The position numbers and the translations under genes were made by a program. Below the pieces are notes generated by a model. The model made no database searches and was not told where the DNA came from. It worked only from the letters and a program-made list of their open reading frames with translations. Positions 12,101 through 21,924 of a stretch of 64,000 nt of DNA are shown here, one piece after another (the first letter of the stretch is position 1; each line of letters begins with the position of its first letter). The DNA is taken from the NCBI RefSeq assembly GCF_901709675.1, contig NC_051098.1, forward strand, positions 16,485,464 to 16,549,463, written 5' to 3'. Source of the stretch: Syngnathus acus (lineage: Eukaryota; Chordata; Actinopteri; Syngnathiformes; Syngnathidae).

Positions 12101-15100
12101 ACTTTTCCCGTGTTTTTGCGTCTTTGTGTTTTGTTTTAAAATGACCTTGAATCGATAAGCATATGTTTGCTTTTTATTCATGCGCGGTGCTTTGTATCAG
12201 CCTCGGTTCATTTGAAAAAGAGAAAAAGAAGTTGAGAAGGTCAACTTGGCAATTTGGTTCACTGTCACCTACTGCAAACGGCTACACGTGAAATCTCGCT
12301 TACAGATCTCATCGATTTGTGCAGGGGTTTTTTTTTTTAAAAAAAAGGTTTTCCAAAGCGTCATGCTAAAGTGGCTGGCCGTGTGTTTGCTCAGGGGAGG
12401 TGGAGAAGCCTTGCGTCCTGGACTTGGTGGATGACACGGAGCACGAGGAAGACGAGGAGCTGCGTCTGGTGCTCGGAAGTCCAAAAAGCGATTCTCCCTT
12501 CGGCGCGTCCGTCGGACGGCAGAACGAAACGCTCATCAGGATAAAAGATGACGCCGACAGTACGTTCCATCGCGTTCGGCATCTGGTTGTGGAGTCGTGG
12601 TGCTACGCGGCCTTTTCCCTCCTCAGAGTCCGTCATCAAATTTGGCGAGACCAAATTCAGCGTGAACGAACCCAAAGAACGAGGCCAGGTGTCGGTGGTG
12701 AGAATCCCCGTGGTGCGCGTGGGGGACTCGTCCAAGGTGTCTGTCGTCCGAGTGCACACCAAAGATGGATCTGCCACCTCGGGGGAGGACTACCATCCCA
12801 TCTCTGAGGGTGAGCGACGGGAGGACCGGGCCGCGAGCCGGGCCGGGCCGCGAGCCGGGCCGGGCCGGGAGGACGACCCACGACGCTGTTTCCCTCTGCA
12901 GAGCTCGTATTCGGAGAAGGTGACGCCGCGCACTTTGTGGAGCTGGAGGTTTTATACGACGGGGTGAGAGAGATGAGGGAAGCCTTCACCGTGCACCTCA
13001 AGCCAGATGAGAACATGGTGGCAGAGACGCAGGTACGCAAATTGGAATTTGAAGAAATAATTGCATCTTTTGTTAACAGTCAGCTGCGATCCAACAGGAA
13101 GCTTCCAATTTGCAAAACATCCCATTAAAAGTCACATTTCGACCGAAAGAAAAAAAAAATCTTCAACTCATTCAAGAGCGGAATTGGTGAACCCCAATTC
13201 CCAGACATGGGCCAATGAGAGTGAGCAGAATGAGAGCAGCGAGCGGCGTGTTTGTGCGCATGAATAATACATACATGTGCACAAGTGAACCAACGGCAAA
13301 GCCAACACGAAGACACACTTTGTATGCAGAAGAGAAGAGAAAGATTCCACGGAATGTACATTTCACCTTGTATTCTCCGCCCCTTTGCCAGCTGACCAAA
13401 GCCATCATCTACATCGAGGAGAGCAACAGCATGGCAGACGTAACCTTCCCCTCGGTGCCCAGGGTGCTTTCGCTGCTTCATTACGACCACGTCGGCAAGC
13501 GCCCCGACTCTCTCCCCGTGGCCGGCTACCCCGTCGTTTGCGTCACCGTACGTCTCCGCCCATCATCATCATCATCATTTTATGCAGGGATGGTGGCCGG
13601 CCGACGTGGATGCCGGAGGGGGGCGGCGGTGTTACAATAAAAAAAAAAAAACCCGTAGTGCTCTCTTGCATACAAATGAGCAGCCAGGGACGGTGCAAAC
13701 CTGCTCAACTGCAAACTGACAAAGTGCAAGAAGCCATTTTGTCATTTTTTTTTTCTCACAAAAATCAACTTCTCATCCCCAAACAAATCAACAAATCCAA
13801 ATTCACAAGAAATGAAAAGGCCTGCTGACTTGTAGGGTAAAACCCAGTTTAAGCACAACTGAGCCATGTCTGCCATCTAGCCGTAAATGCTGATATTACA
13901 ATTATTGCAACTAGCGTCAATGCATATTTGTCGTCTGGTATCAACAAATTTGCATATTTGCTGATTAGATTTTTTTATTTTCAGCTTTTTTTGAAACATT
14001 TTTGGGGCTTTTTGAAAGGAAATTGAGTCCAACATTATGGCTAGCACAGTATCAATTTCGTCATCAAAACAGAATGTCTGTGCCATTAATCCAAGCAACA
14101 GAAACTCAATGAATTAGCCAGACCCTCAGTGATCATTACCGAACATCTGATTTTGAATCATTGTGAGAAGATGATGGTGCAGATATATGTATTAGTTTGC
14201 GGCGAATCGCTGCCCGTTGGGGAGGGTCAGGTGGATGGATGCGAGCAATACAAATGCAGACTCAGCAGAACAAATAGTCAGAATGCAAACCGGAATTTTC
14301 AAGTAGCAAACTTGACGATGAGTTGACAATCTGGCGCTGTGGTGGACTCCAAAGAAGAGGCAGCTGCACATACAAATGTGTTAGTTGGGCATGGCTGCCA
14401 TTCGTCCACACGTGACGGTACCGGTTTTATTTCTACAGGCGTGCAACGTGAAATACCCAGACTACGACAAGACGGGCTCCATCTGCGTGAGCGAGAACAT
14501 CAACAACACTCTGACACGCTACCGCTGGCTCGTCAGCGCCCCCAAGGGCCCGGACGGCGTGACGGGCCCCATGCGCGAGCTGGACTTTGACACCTTCTTC
14601 ACCTCGTCCAAGCTCATCACGCTGGACTCGGTCTACTTCCAAGCGGGCTCCAGGGTGCAGTGCGCCGCCAGGGCCGTCAACTCGGACGGCGACGAGGGGC
14701 TGGAGCTCAGCAGCCCCGTGGTGACCATCAGCACGGACGAGGGTGAGACTTTGGCCAATCGATTCTTTTCAATCAATGCAGATTGTTATCATACCACGTT
14801 TATGTTTGAAGCCATAACTAGGGTTAGGGTTTCAAATTAGGGTTTCAAACTAGCATTAGGGTTTCAAACTAGGGTTAGGGTTTCTATCCTAAAAATTGCA
14901 TTTGTGGCTCGGTTTACCTTGTTGTGGGTTTTTCGTAGCTGTTTATTTTTTGACTTTACTCAGCGAGCGCTCTCGTTTGTTATGCAAATGCCAGCGCGCG
15001 ACGAGCACCTGCTGTCGGTCGCCGCTCTGGCAGCTGCAAATCATTTCTCCGCGGCGGAGTTTTCTTTTTTCTCTCTTTTTGTTCCTCGCCAGCCGACTAA

Positions 15101-18100
15101 ACGTTTGATGTTTGTTTACGGCCGGGCGGCAGGCATGTGCCAGCCTCGCGTGGCGGGCACGGTGGGGGCCGAGCCCTTCTCAGCCAAACTGCGCTACACC
15201 GGAGCCGAGGACCCCGAGCGTCCCAATCTCATCAAACTGACTGTCACCATGCCTCACATTGATGGTAAGGCCGCCAAAAGTCACATCTTCATCATGGAAG
15301 AGCCAATTGTGCCATTTTTGCAGGTATGCTGCCCGTGGTGTCCACCCGCGCCCTGTCCAACTTTGAGCTGACCCTCAGCCCGGACGGCACCCGCGTGGGC
15401 AACCACCGCTGCTCCAACCTGCTGGACTACTCGGAAGTCAAGACGCGCCACGGCTTCCTCACCGACGCCACCAAGAACCCGGAGGTGCTGGGCGAGACGG
15501 CGCCGTACCAGTACAGCGCCGCGCTGAGGGGCGCCGGCACGCTGCGCTTCTACCGCAACCTCAACCTGGAGGCCTGCCTGTGGGAGTTTGTCAGTTACTA
15601 CGACATGTCCGAGCTGCTGGAGGACTGCGGCGGAACCATCGGCACCGATGGCCAGGTAAGATTTGCAACATATTGTTTGCAAACATATACGTACATGAAA
15701 AGCTCGTTAGGCTACTCGTCTGACTTGTGACCCGAGTCCCCACCTGTCAGAACCCGACACGTTTTGTGAGTGCGTCGCGGACAAAACCCCGAGGCAGAAT
15801 CAGCCTTCCTTTGATTTGCAAGCGCTGCCCCGAGAGGCCAGACGAGCTAATGGAGGGACGCAGGAATCCATTAAGGCCCAGCAGGTCATGTCGGCAGGAT
15901 GAATATGAGCGTGTGATGCGCAGTGCACGACGGGCGCCTGGAGGCTCGCCTGAGCACGCTCGCCTCACAGGCAGGCAGGCAGGCACATGCGCGGCAGGTC
16001 AGGGAGGCGCAGATACCTCGTTTCGTGTTGGAACAAGTCGGGCCAAATTTGTGCATTTTGAGCTTTTCCACACGTTTCCAAGCTAAGACTGCAGCTCAAT
16101 ATTTGCATTTGTAAACAATCTTTACTTTCAAACAATTTCATATGCTCTCTCTGTATTTTTGCCTATTGGAAAATGGAGGTTGGCAGTGATGTAACATTTC
16201 ATTGTGCGAAACGTGTACTATTTGTTTCTGGCAGGTTCTGAACCTGGTCCAGTCCTACGTGACACTGCGGGTGCCGCTCCACGTGTCCTACGTCTTCCAC
16301 TCGCCGGTGGGGGCGGGCGGTTGGCAGCACTTTGACCTGCAGTCGGAGCTGAGGCTGACTTTTGTGTACGACACCGCCATCTTGTGGAGGGACGGCGTCG
16401 GCAGCCCCCCGGAGGCCGAACTCCAAGGTAAGCGCTGCCCGGCCGGCCGGCCGCTGCTTCAATTATGTTGAATGTTGATTTTTTTTGTTGTTGTTTGTTT
16501 TTGCAGGCGCGCTCTACCCAAGCAGCATGCGTATTAACGAGCTGGGACGCCTGGTGGTCAACTTCCGCACCGAAGCTCGCTTTCGGGGCCTGTTTGTCGC
16601 CAGGCATCCTGGTATGTCCAAATACAGTCTGGGGACCACTATTTGTTTTCTCCTGGCCAGTCAATCATTACACATCGACTTTTAGTTTTTTTGGGTCATT
16701 TTTGGAATATTGGAAAAAAAAGGTTTTTGGCACCGTGTGCAAAATGCTTAAAAAATGAGTATTGCGCCTTGCGGTCAGCTTCCGGCCTGACCTCCATAGT
16801 CATAAGCGTGGACCACCCTGGCCTGACATTCAACCTCAGCCTGGTGCGCAGCGAGCCCACCTACAACCAGCCCATCCAGCAGTGGACCTTCATCTCGGAC
16901 TTTGCCGTGAGCGAGCGCCGCCCGGGCGGCTTTGCGTTTGTTTGTGCTTTCCGGCGCCGTCTCAAGTTGTGACCGTTCAGGTACGCGACTACTCGGGCAC
17001 GTACACGGTGAAGCTGCTGCCGTGCACGTCGCCGCCCGGCCTGGAGTTCACCGTCCCGCCCGTGTGCAACCCCAGGGAGCCCGTGGGCTTTGAGCTGGAC
17101 ATCCGATTTCAGCAGGTAAATATTGGGGTTCCGTGAATGGCGGCATGGGAGTATTTACTTGTTGTTTGTTTTGCGCGCGGCGGCAGGTGAGCGATCCCGT
17201 GGCGGCCGAGTTCAGTCTGAACACAGAGATGCTGCTGCTCTCCAAAAAGACCCTGTGGCTCTCCGACGGCACCGCGGGCTTCGGCCAGACCAGCGACACG
17301 GCTTTCTCGCAAGGTGCCCTCCCCTCCCGTCGAGTCGCTCGCCGGCATCTCCCGTTGGGGCTCGCCATTGACTTTTGTCTGCGCAGGCGACGCCATCTAC
17401 GGCCGCGTCATGGTTGACCCGGTCCAGAACCTGGGCGACTCCTTCGTCTGCAACATTGAGAAAGTATTTCTATGCACTGGCGCCGATGGCTACGTGCCCA
17501 AATACAACCCCGACGGCTTTGAGTTTGGCTGCCTGGCCGACGCGCCGTCGCTGCTCTACAGATTCAAAATTATCGTAAGTGAATTGAGAACAAAACACAA
17601 CACGGCACGTTTCTGTCATCAGGTGCCTCGTTTGTTTTTTTGAGAATCGTTTTAATCTTGCCTCACTCATCACAAGGACAAAGCCCAGCCAGAGACCCAG
17701 GCCAGGACCTTTGGAAACGTGGGCTTCAGCGCCCGCTTGGCTGTCGACGACCCGGCCGCTCTCCCTCTGGTCAGACAGCCGGGATCAGATGGATTCAGCC
17801 TGGATTCATCCGCCCTCTTCCAGGTCACTTCAAACCCGTAACCCGAATTTCTGCAGAAACAAACATTTGAGACATAACATTGGAATGTTACTAAAAAAAA
17901 ATTGTCGAATGATGTGGGTACAGCTGTCATTTTATTTGGATGAGAGAAAATAGGGGTACGGCTTTTAAACGAGGGCACTCCCGCTTGTCTGAATGTGAAT
18001 TCCTCCTCTGCAGGTGTCCGCCGGTCGAGAGTGGTTCATCCACGCCATCTACACGGTGCGCTCCCGGGACAACGCCAAGCGGGGCATCGGCAAACGCAGC

Positions 18101-18460
18101 CTGGAGTACCACACTCTGAGCCGGCACCGGCGGTCCGCCGACGTCGAGGAAATCGGTGCCGACAATAACCGCGGCACCAACATCCTCCACATCGCGCTGA
18201 AGCGCGGCGCTCGCCAGGGCGCCGATCTCGCCGGGAATGTCCCCGACGGGGTGGTTCCGCGCGGGCTCGCAGAGGCGGAGGACGGCGGCACGGCCACCGA
18301 TGGGCCGGTGCTAATAGTGGGCGTGGCGGTCGGGATGCTGCTGGCCGTCCTGGTGCTGGTGCTGCTGGTGGCGCTGGTGCGACTCAAGCGAGACGCCAAG
18401 GGCGCGGCCGCCCCGTCGCCAAGCGGCCGGCAAGCGCCGGGCGACAGCTCCGAGGTCTGA
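1456..18460 (+). CDS. frem2: FREM2/FREM3-type extracellular matrix protein, 3' part (21 exons)
   Basis: FRAS1/FREM proteins form a basement-membrane complex needed for epidermal adhesion and fin fold integrity. Exons read by eye: 1456-1686, 3661-3786, 4824-5075, 10320-10469, 11438-11647, 11721-11918, 12395-12559, 12627-12809, 12902-13032, 13392-13547, 14439-14742, 15133-15264, 15324-15655, 16235-16427, 16507-16611, 16779-16906, 16981-17115, 17187-17313, 17387-17574, 17677-17823 and 18014-18460. They join in one frame to give 1345 residues and a TGA stop. About 4.5 Calx-beta domains come first, one domain per pair of exons. A long conserved C-terminal region follows (for example [20 protein letters not shown]), then a membrane helix and a basic tail. 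Several Calx-beta domains plus a membrane helix exclude FREM1. FREM2, FREM3 and FRAS1 are harder to separate, so the symbol is provisional. The 5' end, with signal peptide and CSPG repeats, is outside the window. Confidence 0.85.
3139..3213. repeat. CA/TA microsatellite
   Basis: A run of CA dinucleotides passes into about 20 TA dinucleotides and back to CA, in a frem intron directly next to the inverted-repeat element at 3214-3386. Confidence 0.9.
3214..3386. mobile_element. 173-bp MITE with perfect 27-bp terminal inverted repeats
   Basis: The first 27 bases (3214-3240, beginning TACCGTAATTTTCGGACTAT) are the exact reverse complement of the last 27 (3360-3386). The ends are compatible with a TA target site, as in Tc1/mariner-type elements. 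The interior repeats the AGTATAAGTCGC sub-motif and is otherwise AT-rich, with no coding capacity. The perfect arms suggest a young copy. It sits in the frem intron between 1687 and 3660. Superfamily assignment is inferred. Confidence 0.8.
4393..4712 (+). mobile_element. non-autonomous hAT-like element, copy 1
   Basis: The left end CAGGGGTATCAAACTCA matches the common vertebrate hAT terminus CAGGGGTGTCAAACTC. The right end (GGCCCCCGGGCCTGATGTTTGAAAC) is a degenerate inverted counterpart. The typical internal phrases about a 'gggccacataaaatgatgtgg' block are present. There is no open frame. It lies in the frem intron before the exon at 4824 and shares sequence with an inverted copy at 7531-7735. 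Confidence 0.65.
7531..7735 (-). mobile_element. non-autonomous hAT-like element, copy 2 (inverted, truncated)
   Basis: It starts AGGTGTCAAATTCAAGGCCC, the same terminus as copy 1 but in opposite orientation. It carries the reverse complement of copy 1 internal blocks: the GAAGACAATTTGTAATTTTAG region and the TTTCCCTCGGAGGG region. The right end is eroded. A CTGTA short repeat interrupts it near 7660. Confidence 0.6.
8670..8698. repeat. GT microsatellite
   Basis: Pure GT dinucleotide run of about 14 units in the large frem intron. Confidence 0.9.
9465..9478 (-). promoter_or_regulatory. candidate RFX X-box in frem intron
   Basis: On the minus strand the site reads GTTTCCATGACAAT, one base from the RFX X-box pattern GTNNCCATGRCAAC. 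It lies in a GC-rich block 340 bp from a second near-palindromic X-box-like site. Binding is inferred from the motif alone. Confidence 0.35.
9803..9816. promoter_or_regulatory. second X-box-like palindrome in frem intron
   Basis: GTTGCTACGGCAAC has the two half sites of an RFX X-box (GTTGC and GCAAC) with a non-standard centre (AC instead of AT). Confidence 0.3.
10858..10873 (+). promoter_or_regulatory. CTCF-like core motif
   Basis: GCAGGAGGTGGCGCTC closely resembles the vertebrate CTCF core (CCAGCAGGTGGCGCT-like). It lies in the frem intron after the exon ending at 10469. Confidence 0.35.
12810..12901 (+). repeat. 92-bp frem intron made largely of a GC-rich short tandem repeat
   Basis: The intron between exons ending 12809 and starting 12902 is filled by repeats of GAGCCGGGCCGGGCCGC-like units. 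Donor GTGAGC and acceptor CTCTGCAG leave little room for a normal branch region. Confidence 0.6.
14819..14884 (+). repeat. degenerate telomere-like repeat (TTAGGGTTTCAAA)n
   Basis: The stretch repeats GGGTTAGGGTTTCAAA and TTAGGGTTTCAAACTA about five times in the frem intron after 14742. A related, more scattered copy occurs at 28510-28800. Confidence 0.65.
18301..18460 (+). other. membrane helix and cytoplasmic tail of the frem protein
   Basis: About 25 hydrophobic residues (starting [20 protein letters not shown]) are followed by a basic stop-transfer segment RLKRDAK and a tail of roughly 20 residues ending SSEV. The last residues fit a class I PDZ ligand (S/T-X-V). In known family members the FRAS1/FREM2 tails bind the PDZ protein GRIP1. 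The hydrophobic run and the tail are seen directly; the binding is inferred. Confidence 0.75.
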
Positions 18461-19005
18461 ACCAGCGCCCCGTCCCGAGTACTTGGCTCACACTGACAAG
18501 AAAAAAAAACAAAAAAGAGGATACTTTTGCTGAGAAAGGAGAAAAACACACTATGTGACAAAGAAATCAGATTGTCATTTGATCATTTGAATCCTCTTTC
18601 AGAAATAGATGACCAAAAGACACATTTTACACTCTTTTAAATAATACGTCGGAATTTTCTGATCTGATTTTCTTGTCATATTTGTAGAAAATGCATCCGC
18701 CGCCCACAATAGCAGGGAAACAAAGACAACTTCAATTTCAAAATGTCATTTTTTTTTTCTTGTCTGTGTTTCTTTAGTACTCCTGCGCCATTTTGCAAGT
18801 GCCTCACATTTGATGGAAAAAAAAAAGACATTTTGAGCGTTGAACTTTTTGCTTGTGTTCCGAAATCTACTTGAAAGGCGCTCACCGTGTGTCCCCAGTG
18901 GAGACGTCGCATTCAATGTCTTTCAACGCGCTCGTCCTCGTCTTGTCCTCGCTGTTTGTTTCCTCCGTCATCGCTTAAATAAATGACATCAAAAATGTTG
19001 GCGGC
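18461..19005 (+). other. 3'UTR of the frem gene
   Basis: The region follows the TGA stop at 18458-18460, is AT-richer than the coding exons, and leads to a canonical polyadenylation hexamer with a GT-rich stretch just after it. Confidence 0.6.
18978..18983 (+). terminator. polyadenylation signal AATAAA of the frem gene
   Basis: AATAAA is about 520 bp after the stop codon and is followed within 20-30 bases by a TGTTGGCGGCGTTTC element. This is the best-placed signal before the tandem array. Confidence 0.55.
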
Positions 19006-19511
19006 GTTTCTTTATCGTTTGACCTCATTCTGCTGTGTGCAAGTAAACATTTAGTCATTGTATGACATTTTTATTTGGAGGGAAACTTTTTATTTGGAGG
19101 GAAAAGGACATCTATGCAATTTGTGAGATTTTACATTTTGATGTGTTTTTTTTTATTCTATTTTATTTTTCACTGTACAACCTGCTTGTTCATCTTCTCA
19201 ACCCACGTGTGCTATTGTGCTTTATGTCCTCTAACGCTTGCAGTGAGCGCTTTTATGCACACGTATGTCCACCATGTATATAAATCGCTGTAGTACTTAT
19301 GAATATGCCATTTGGATGTTTTTTGGGAATGGTTGTTGGAAAAAAAAACATGACAAAAATGCAAACTCTGTGCTGTTAGCGTTTGTTACACAAGCACAGC
19401 GCTGATCTGCAAATAAATCATTTTTCAAGAAATTTTTTGAATGGTCAAGAATAATTTGAGAAACTAACCCTGTTGTGAAACTATCATTTAGAGAGCAAAG
19501 TGCATAACTTA

Positions 19512-19961
19512 GCCAATAAGGAGGTGGGGGTGAGAGTGGGTGTGGCACTTTCAGGTAAGCTTTGACAATGATTATTCCCTAATGAGGTAGCCTGTTATTC
19601 GATACACCTGAAAATGGCGGTGTACCTAATGTAGTGTCCGAATGACGTCACACATCAACCAGCCAATCAGAAAGTGGGGGTGAGGGCGGGTGTGGCACTT
19701 TTCACTTTCATTTAAGCTTTGACCATGATTTTTCCCTAATGAAGTGGCCTGTTATTAGGTACACTTGAAAATGGCGGTGTACCTAATGGAGTGTCCGAGT
19801 GACGTCACAGATCAAACAGCCAATCAGAAAGTGGGGGTGAGGGCGGGTGTGGCACTTTTCACTTTCATTTAAGCTTTGACCATGATTTTTCCCTAATGAA
19901 GTGGCCTGTTATTAGGTACACTTGAAAATGGCGGTGTACCTAATGGAGTGTCCGTGTGGTT
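19512..19961. repeat. older tandem repeat units, period about 150-157 bp, without the hairpin
   Basis: Three units are anchored at GCCAATAAGGAGGTGGGGG (19512) and GCCAATCAGAAAGTGGGGG (19662 and 19819). Each continues through GGGTGTGGCACTTT, TTTGACCATGAT, CCTAATGAAGTGGCCTG and AAATGGCGGTGTACCTAATG. Some units hold a GTGACGTCAC palindrome. They share their right half with the hairpin-bearing units that follow. Confidence 0.85.
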
Positions 19962-21220
19962 CCCTCGTTAAGCGCACCTGCGTGAAAAGTTTTAGCTCCT
20001 GCTGAACGTGAAAGAAGCTAAAACTTTTCACGCAGGTGCGCTTAACGAGGGTCACTTGGAAAACATGTTGGAACGCGGCCCCGAGGACTAGAGCTTGACA
20101 CCTGTGACCTTTGACCGTGATATTTCCCTAATAAAGTGGCCTGTTATTAGGTACACTTGAAAATGGCGGTGTTCCTAATGGAGTGTCCGTGTGGTTCCCT
20201 CGTTAAGCGCACCTGCGTGAAAAGTTTTAGCTCCTGCTGAACGTGAAAGAAGCTAAAACTTTTCACGCAGGTGCGCTTAACGAGGGTCACTTGGAAAACA
20301 TGTTGGAACGCGGCCCCGAGGACTAGAGCTTGACACCTGTGACCTTTGACCGTGATATTTCCCTAATAAAGTGGCCTGTTATTAGGTACACTTGAAAATG
20401 GCGGTGTACCTAATGGAGTGTCCGTGTGATTCCCTCGTTAAGCGCACCTGCGTGAAAAGTTTTAGCTCCTGCTGAACGTGAAAGAAGCTAAAACTTTTCA
20501 CGCAGGTGCGCTTAACGAGGGTCACTTGGAAAACATGTTGGAACGCGGCCCCGAGGACTAGAGCTTGACACCTGTGACCTTTGACCATGATATTTCCCTA
20601 ATAAAGTGGCCTGTTATTAGGTACACTTGAAAATGGCGGTGTACCTAATGGAGTGTCCGTGTGATTCCCTCGTTAAGCGCACCTGCGTGAAAAGTTTTAG
20701 CTCCTGCTGAACGTGAAAGAAGCTAAAACTTTTCACGCAGGTGCGCTTAACGAGGGTCACTTGGAAAACATGTTGGAACGCGGCCCCGAGGACTAGAGCT
20801 TGACACCTGTGACCTTTGACCATGATATTTCCCTAATAAAGTGGCCTGTTATTAGGTACACTTGAAAATGGCGGTGTACCTAATGGAGTGTCCGTGTGAT
20901 TCCCTCGTTAAGCGCACCTGCGTGAAAAGTTTTAGCTCCTGCTGAACGTGAAAGAAGCTAAAACTTTTCACGCAGGTGCGCTTAACGAGGGTCACTTGGA
21001 AAACATGTTGGAACGCGGCCCCGAGCTTGACACCTGTGACCTTTGACCATGATATTTCCCTAATAAAGTGGCTTGTTATTAGGTCCACTTGAAAATGGCG
21101 GTGTACCTAATGGAGTGTCTGTGTGATTCCCTCGTTAAGCGCACCTGCGTGAAAAGTTTTAGCTCCTGCAGAACGTGAAAATGACCAAAATCTTTTCACG
21201 CAGGTGCGTTTAACGAGGGT
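19962..21220. repeat. tandem array of about six units, period 235 bp, each with a 36-bp perfect inverted repeat
   Basis: Units start at 19962, 20197, 20432, 20667, 20902 and 21129. The first four steps are exactly 235 bp; the last is 227 bp because unit 5 lacks 8 bases. In unit 1 the left arm 19962-19997 is the exact reverse complement of 20016-20051, around an 18-base loop. Units 1-5 keep the hairpin; unit 6 has a decayed right arm. Open frames seen here are repeat artefacts that recur with the period. Confidence 0.93.
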
Positions 21221-21433
21221 ATATAGTAAAGAAAGAAGAAAGTGTAGTCAAGTGTAGTCACAAGGTCCAGGAGGGACATGAGCGGTCTCAGTTGAGCACT
21301 GGATAAGGGATACCAAGCACTTTCCCCAATTGCATTTGTTTATTTCTTTATGCAATTGCTTGAAGGGCTGCATGGAAATATTTATACCTTCCAGGTGCTT
21401 TGAATGACCACCCTAAAAAAATTCGAAATTTCT

Positions 21434-21512
21434 GTGCCAAAGTGGCCGAATGGAAAAATATTGGTCTACAGTACAGGAGAGGCGGGTTCGAGTGCCGCTC
21501 CGTGTAACCAAA
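21434..21512 (+). repeat. tRNA-like fragment (tRNA pseudogene or SINE head)
   Basis: A box A-like TGGCCGAATGG (21443-21453) and a box B-like GGGTTCGAGTGCC (21484-21496) are spaced as in type II tRNA genes (Ser/Leu). The acceptor stem does not pair convincingly, so I do not call a functional tRNA. Confidence 0.4.
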
Positions 21513-21907
21513 CTGCAAAACTCGAACTCTGCTCTCCAGAACACAAGGCAAAGAGTCCCGCTGTGTGAACGATTCGATCCATCTGATTGTTTTGAACGAA
21601 TCTTTTGAGTGAACTGATTCTAAAGATTTAGTGTGTACAGTTCCCCTCTCCTTTCTATGCATCACAGTCATAAAAACGTCCATGTAGAACAGACAAAAAG
21701 GGCACCAAAACGTGTTTTCAGGTAACCATGTGCTTTTATTACCAGTGCATATTTCTAGAAACCAGACCACGTATTGTCAGTGTGCGCGCGCGTGCGAGAC
21801 ACAATTGTAGAAATAAACCACAATGATGAAATGTTTTGTATTAAGATCATGGGTAGTTTTAAAAACCGTCACTATTCATCTGAATAAATGAAGTGTTGGC
21901 ACACAAT

Positions 21908-21924
21908 GGCCGGCAGGGGGAGCC
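21908..21924 (+). promoter_or_regulatory. CTCF-like core motif
   Basis: GGCCGGCAGGGGGAGCC fits the CTCF core (CCRSCAGGGGGMGC-like). It lies between the convergent frem and trim3 genes. Confidence 0.35.

Larger units (their letters stand above)
1456..13032 (+). other. Calx-beta domain block of the frem gene
   Basis: Nine exons encode a half-domain followed by four whole Calx-beta domains. The half at 1456-1686 contains the acidic [10 protein letters not shown] stretch. The pairs 3661/4824, 10320/11438, 11721/12395 and 12627/12902 each start with an aromatic/valine-rich strand ([56 protein letters not shown]). Each ends with the second-half signature ([32 protein letters not shown]). These acidic loops are where Calx-beta folds bind calcium. 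All the exon joins in this block are phase 1, which is typical of shuffled extracellular modules. Confidence 0.82.

Noticed and set aside
20382-21088. Three near-identical 68-78 codon open frames on the minus strand
   Set aside because: They recur with the 235-bp repeat period and are by-products of the tandem array, not genes.
19962-21220. Possible CRISPR-like array
   Set aside because: Units are 235 bp, contiguous and without unique spacers, in a vertebrate genome. It is a minisatellite with palindromes.
21434-21512. Functional tRNA gene
   Set aside because: A and B boxes are present, but I could not pair an acceptor stem or find a clear anticodon arm.
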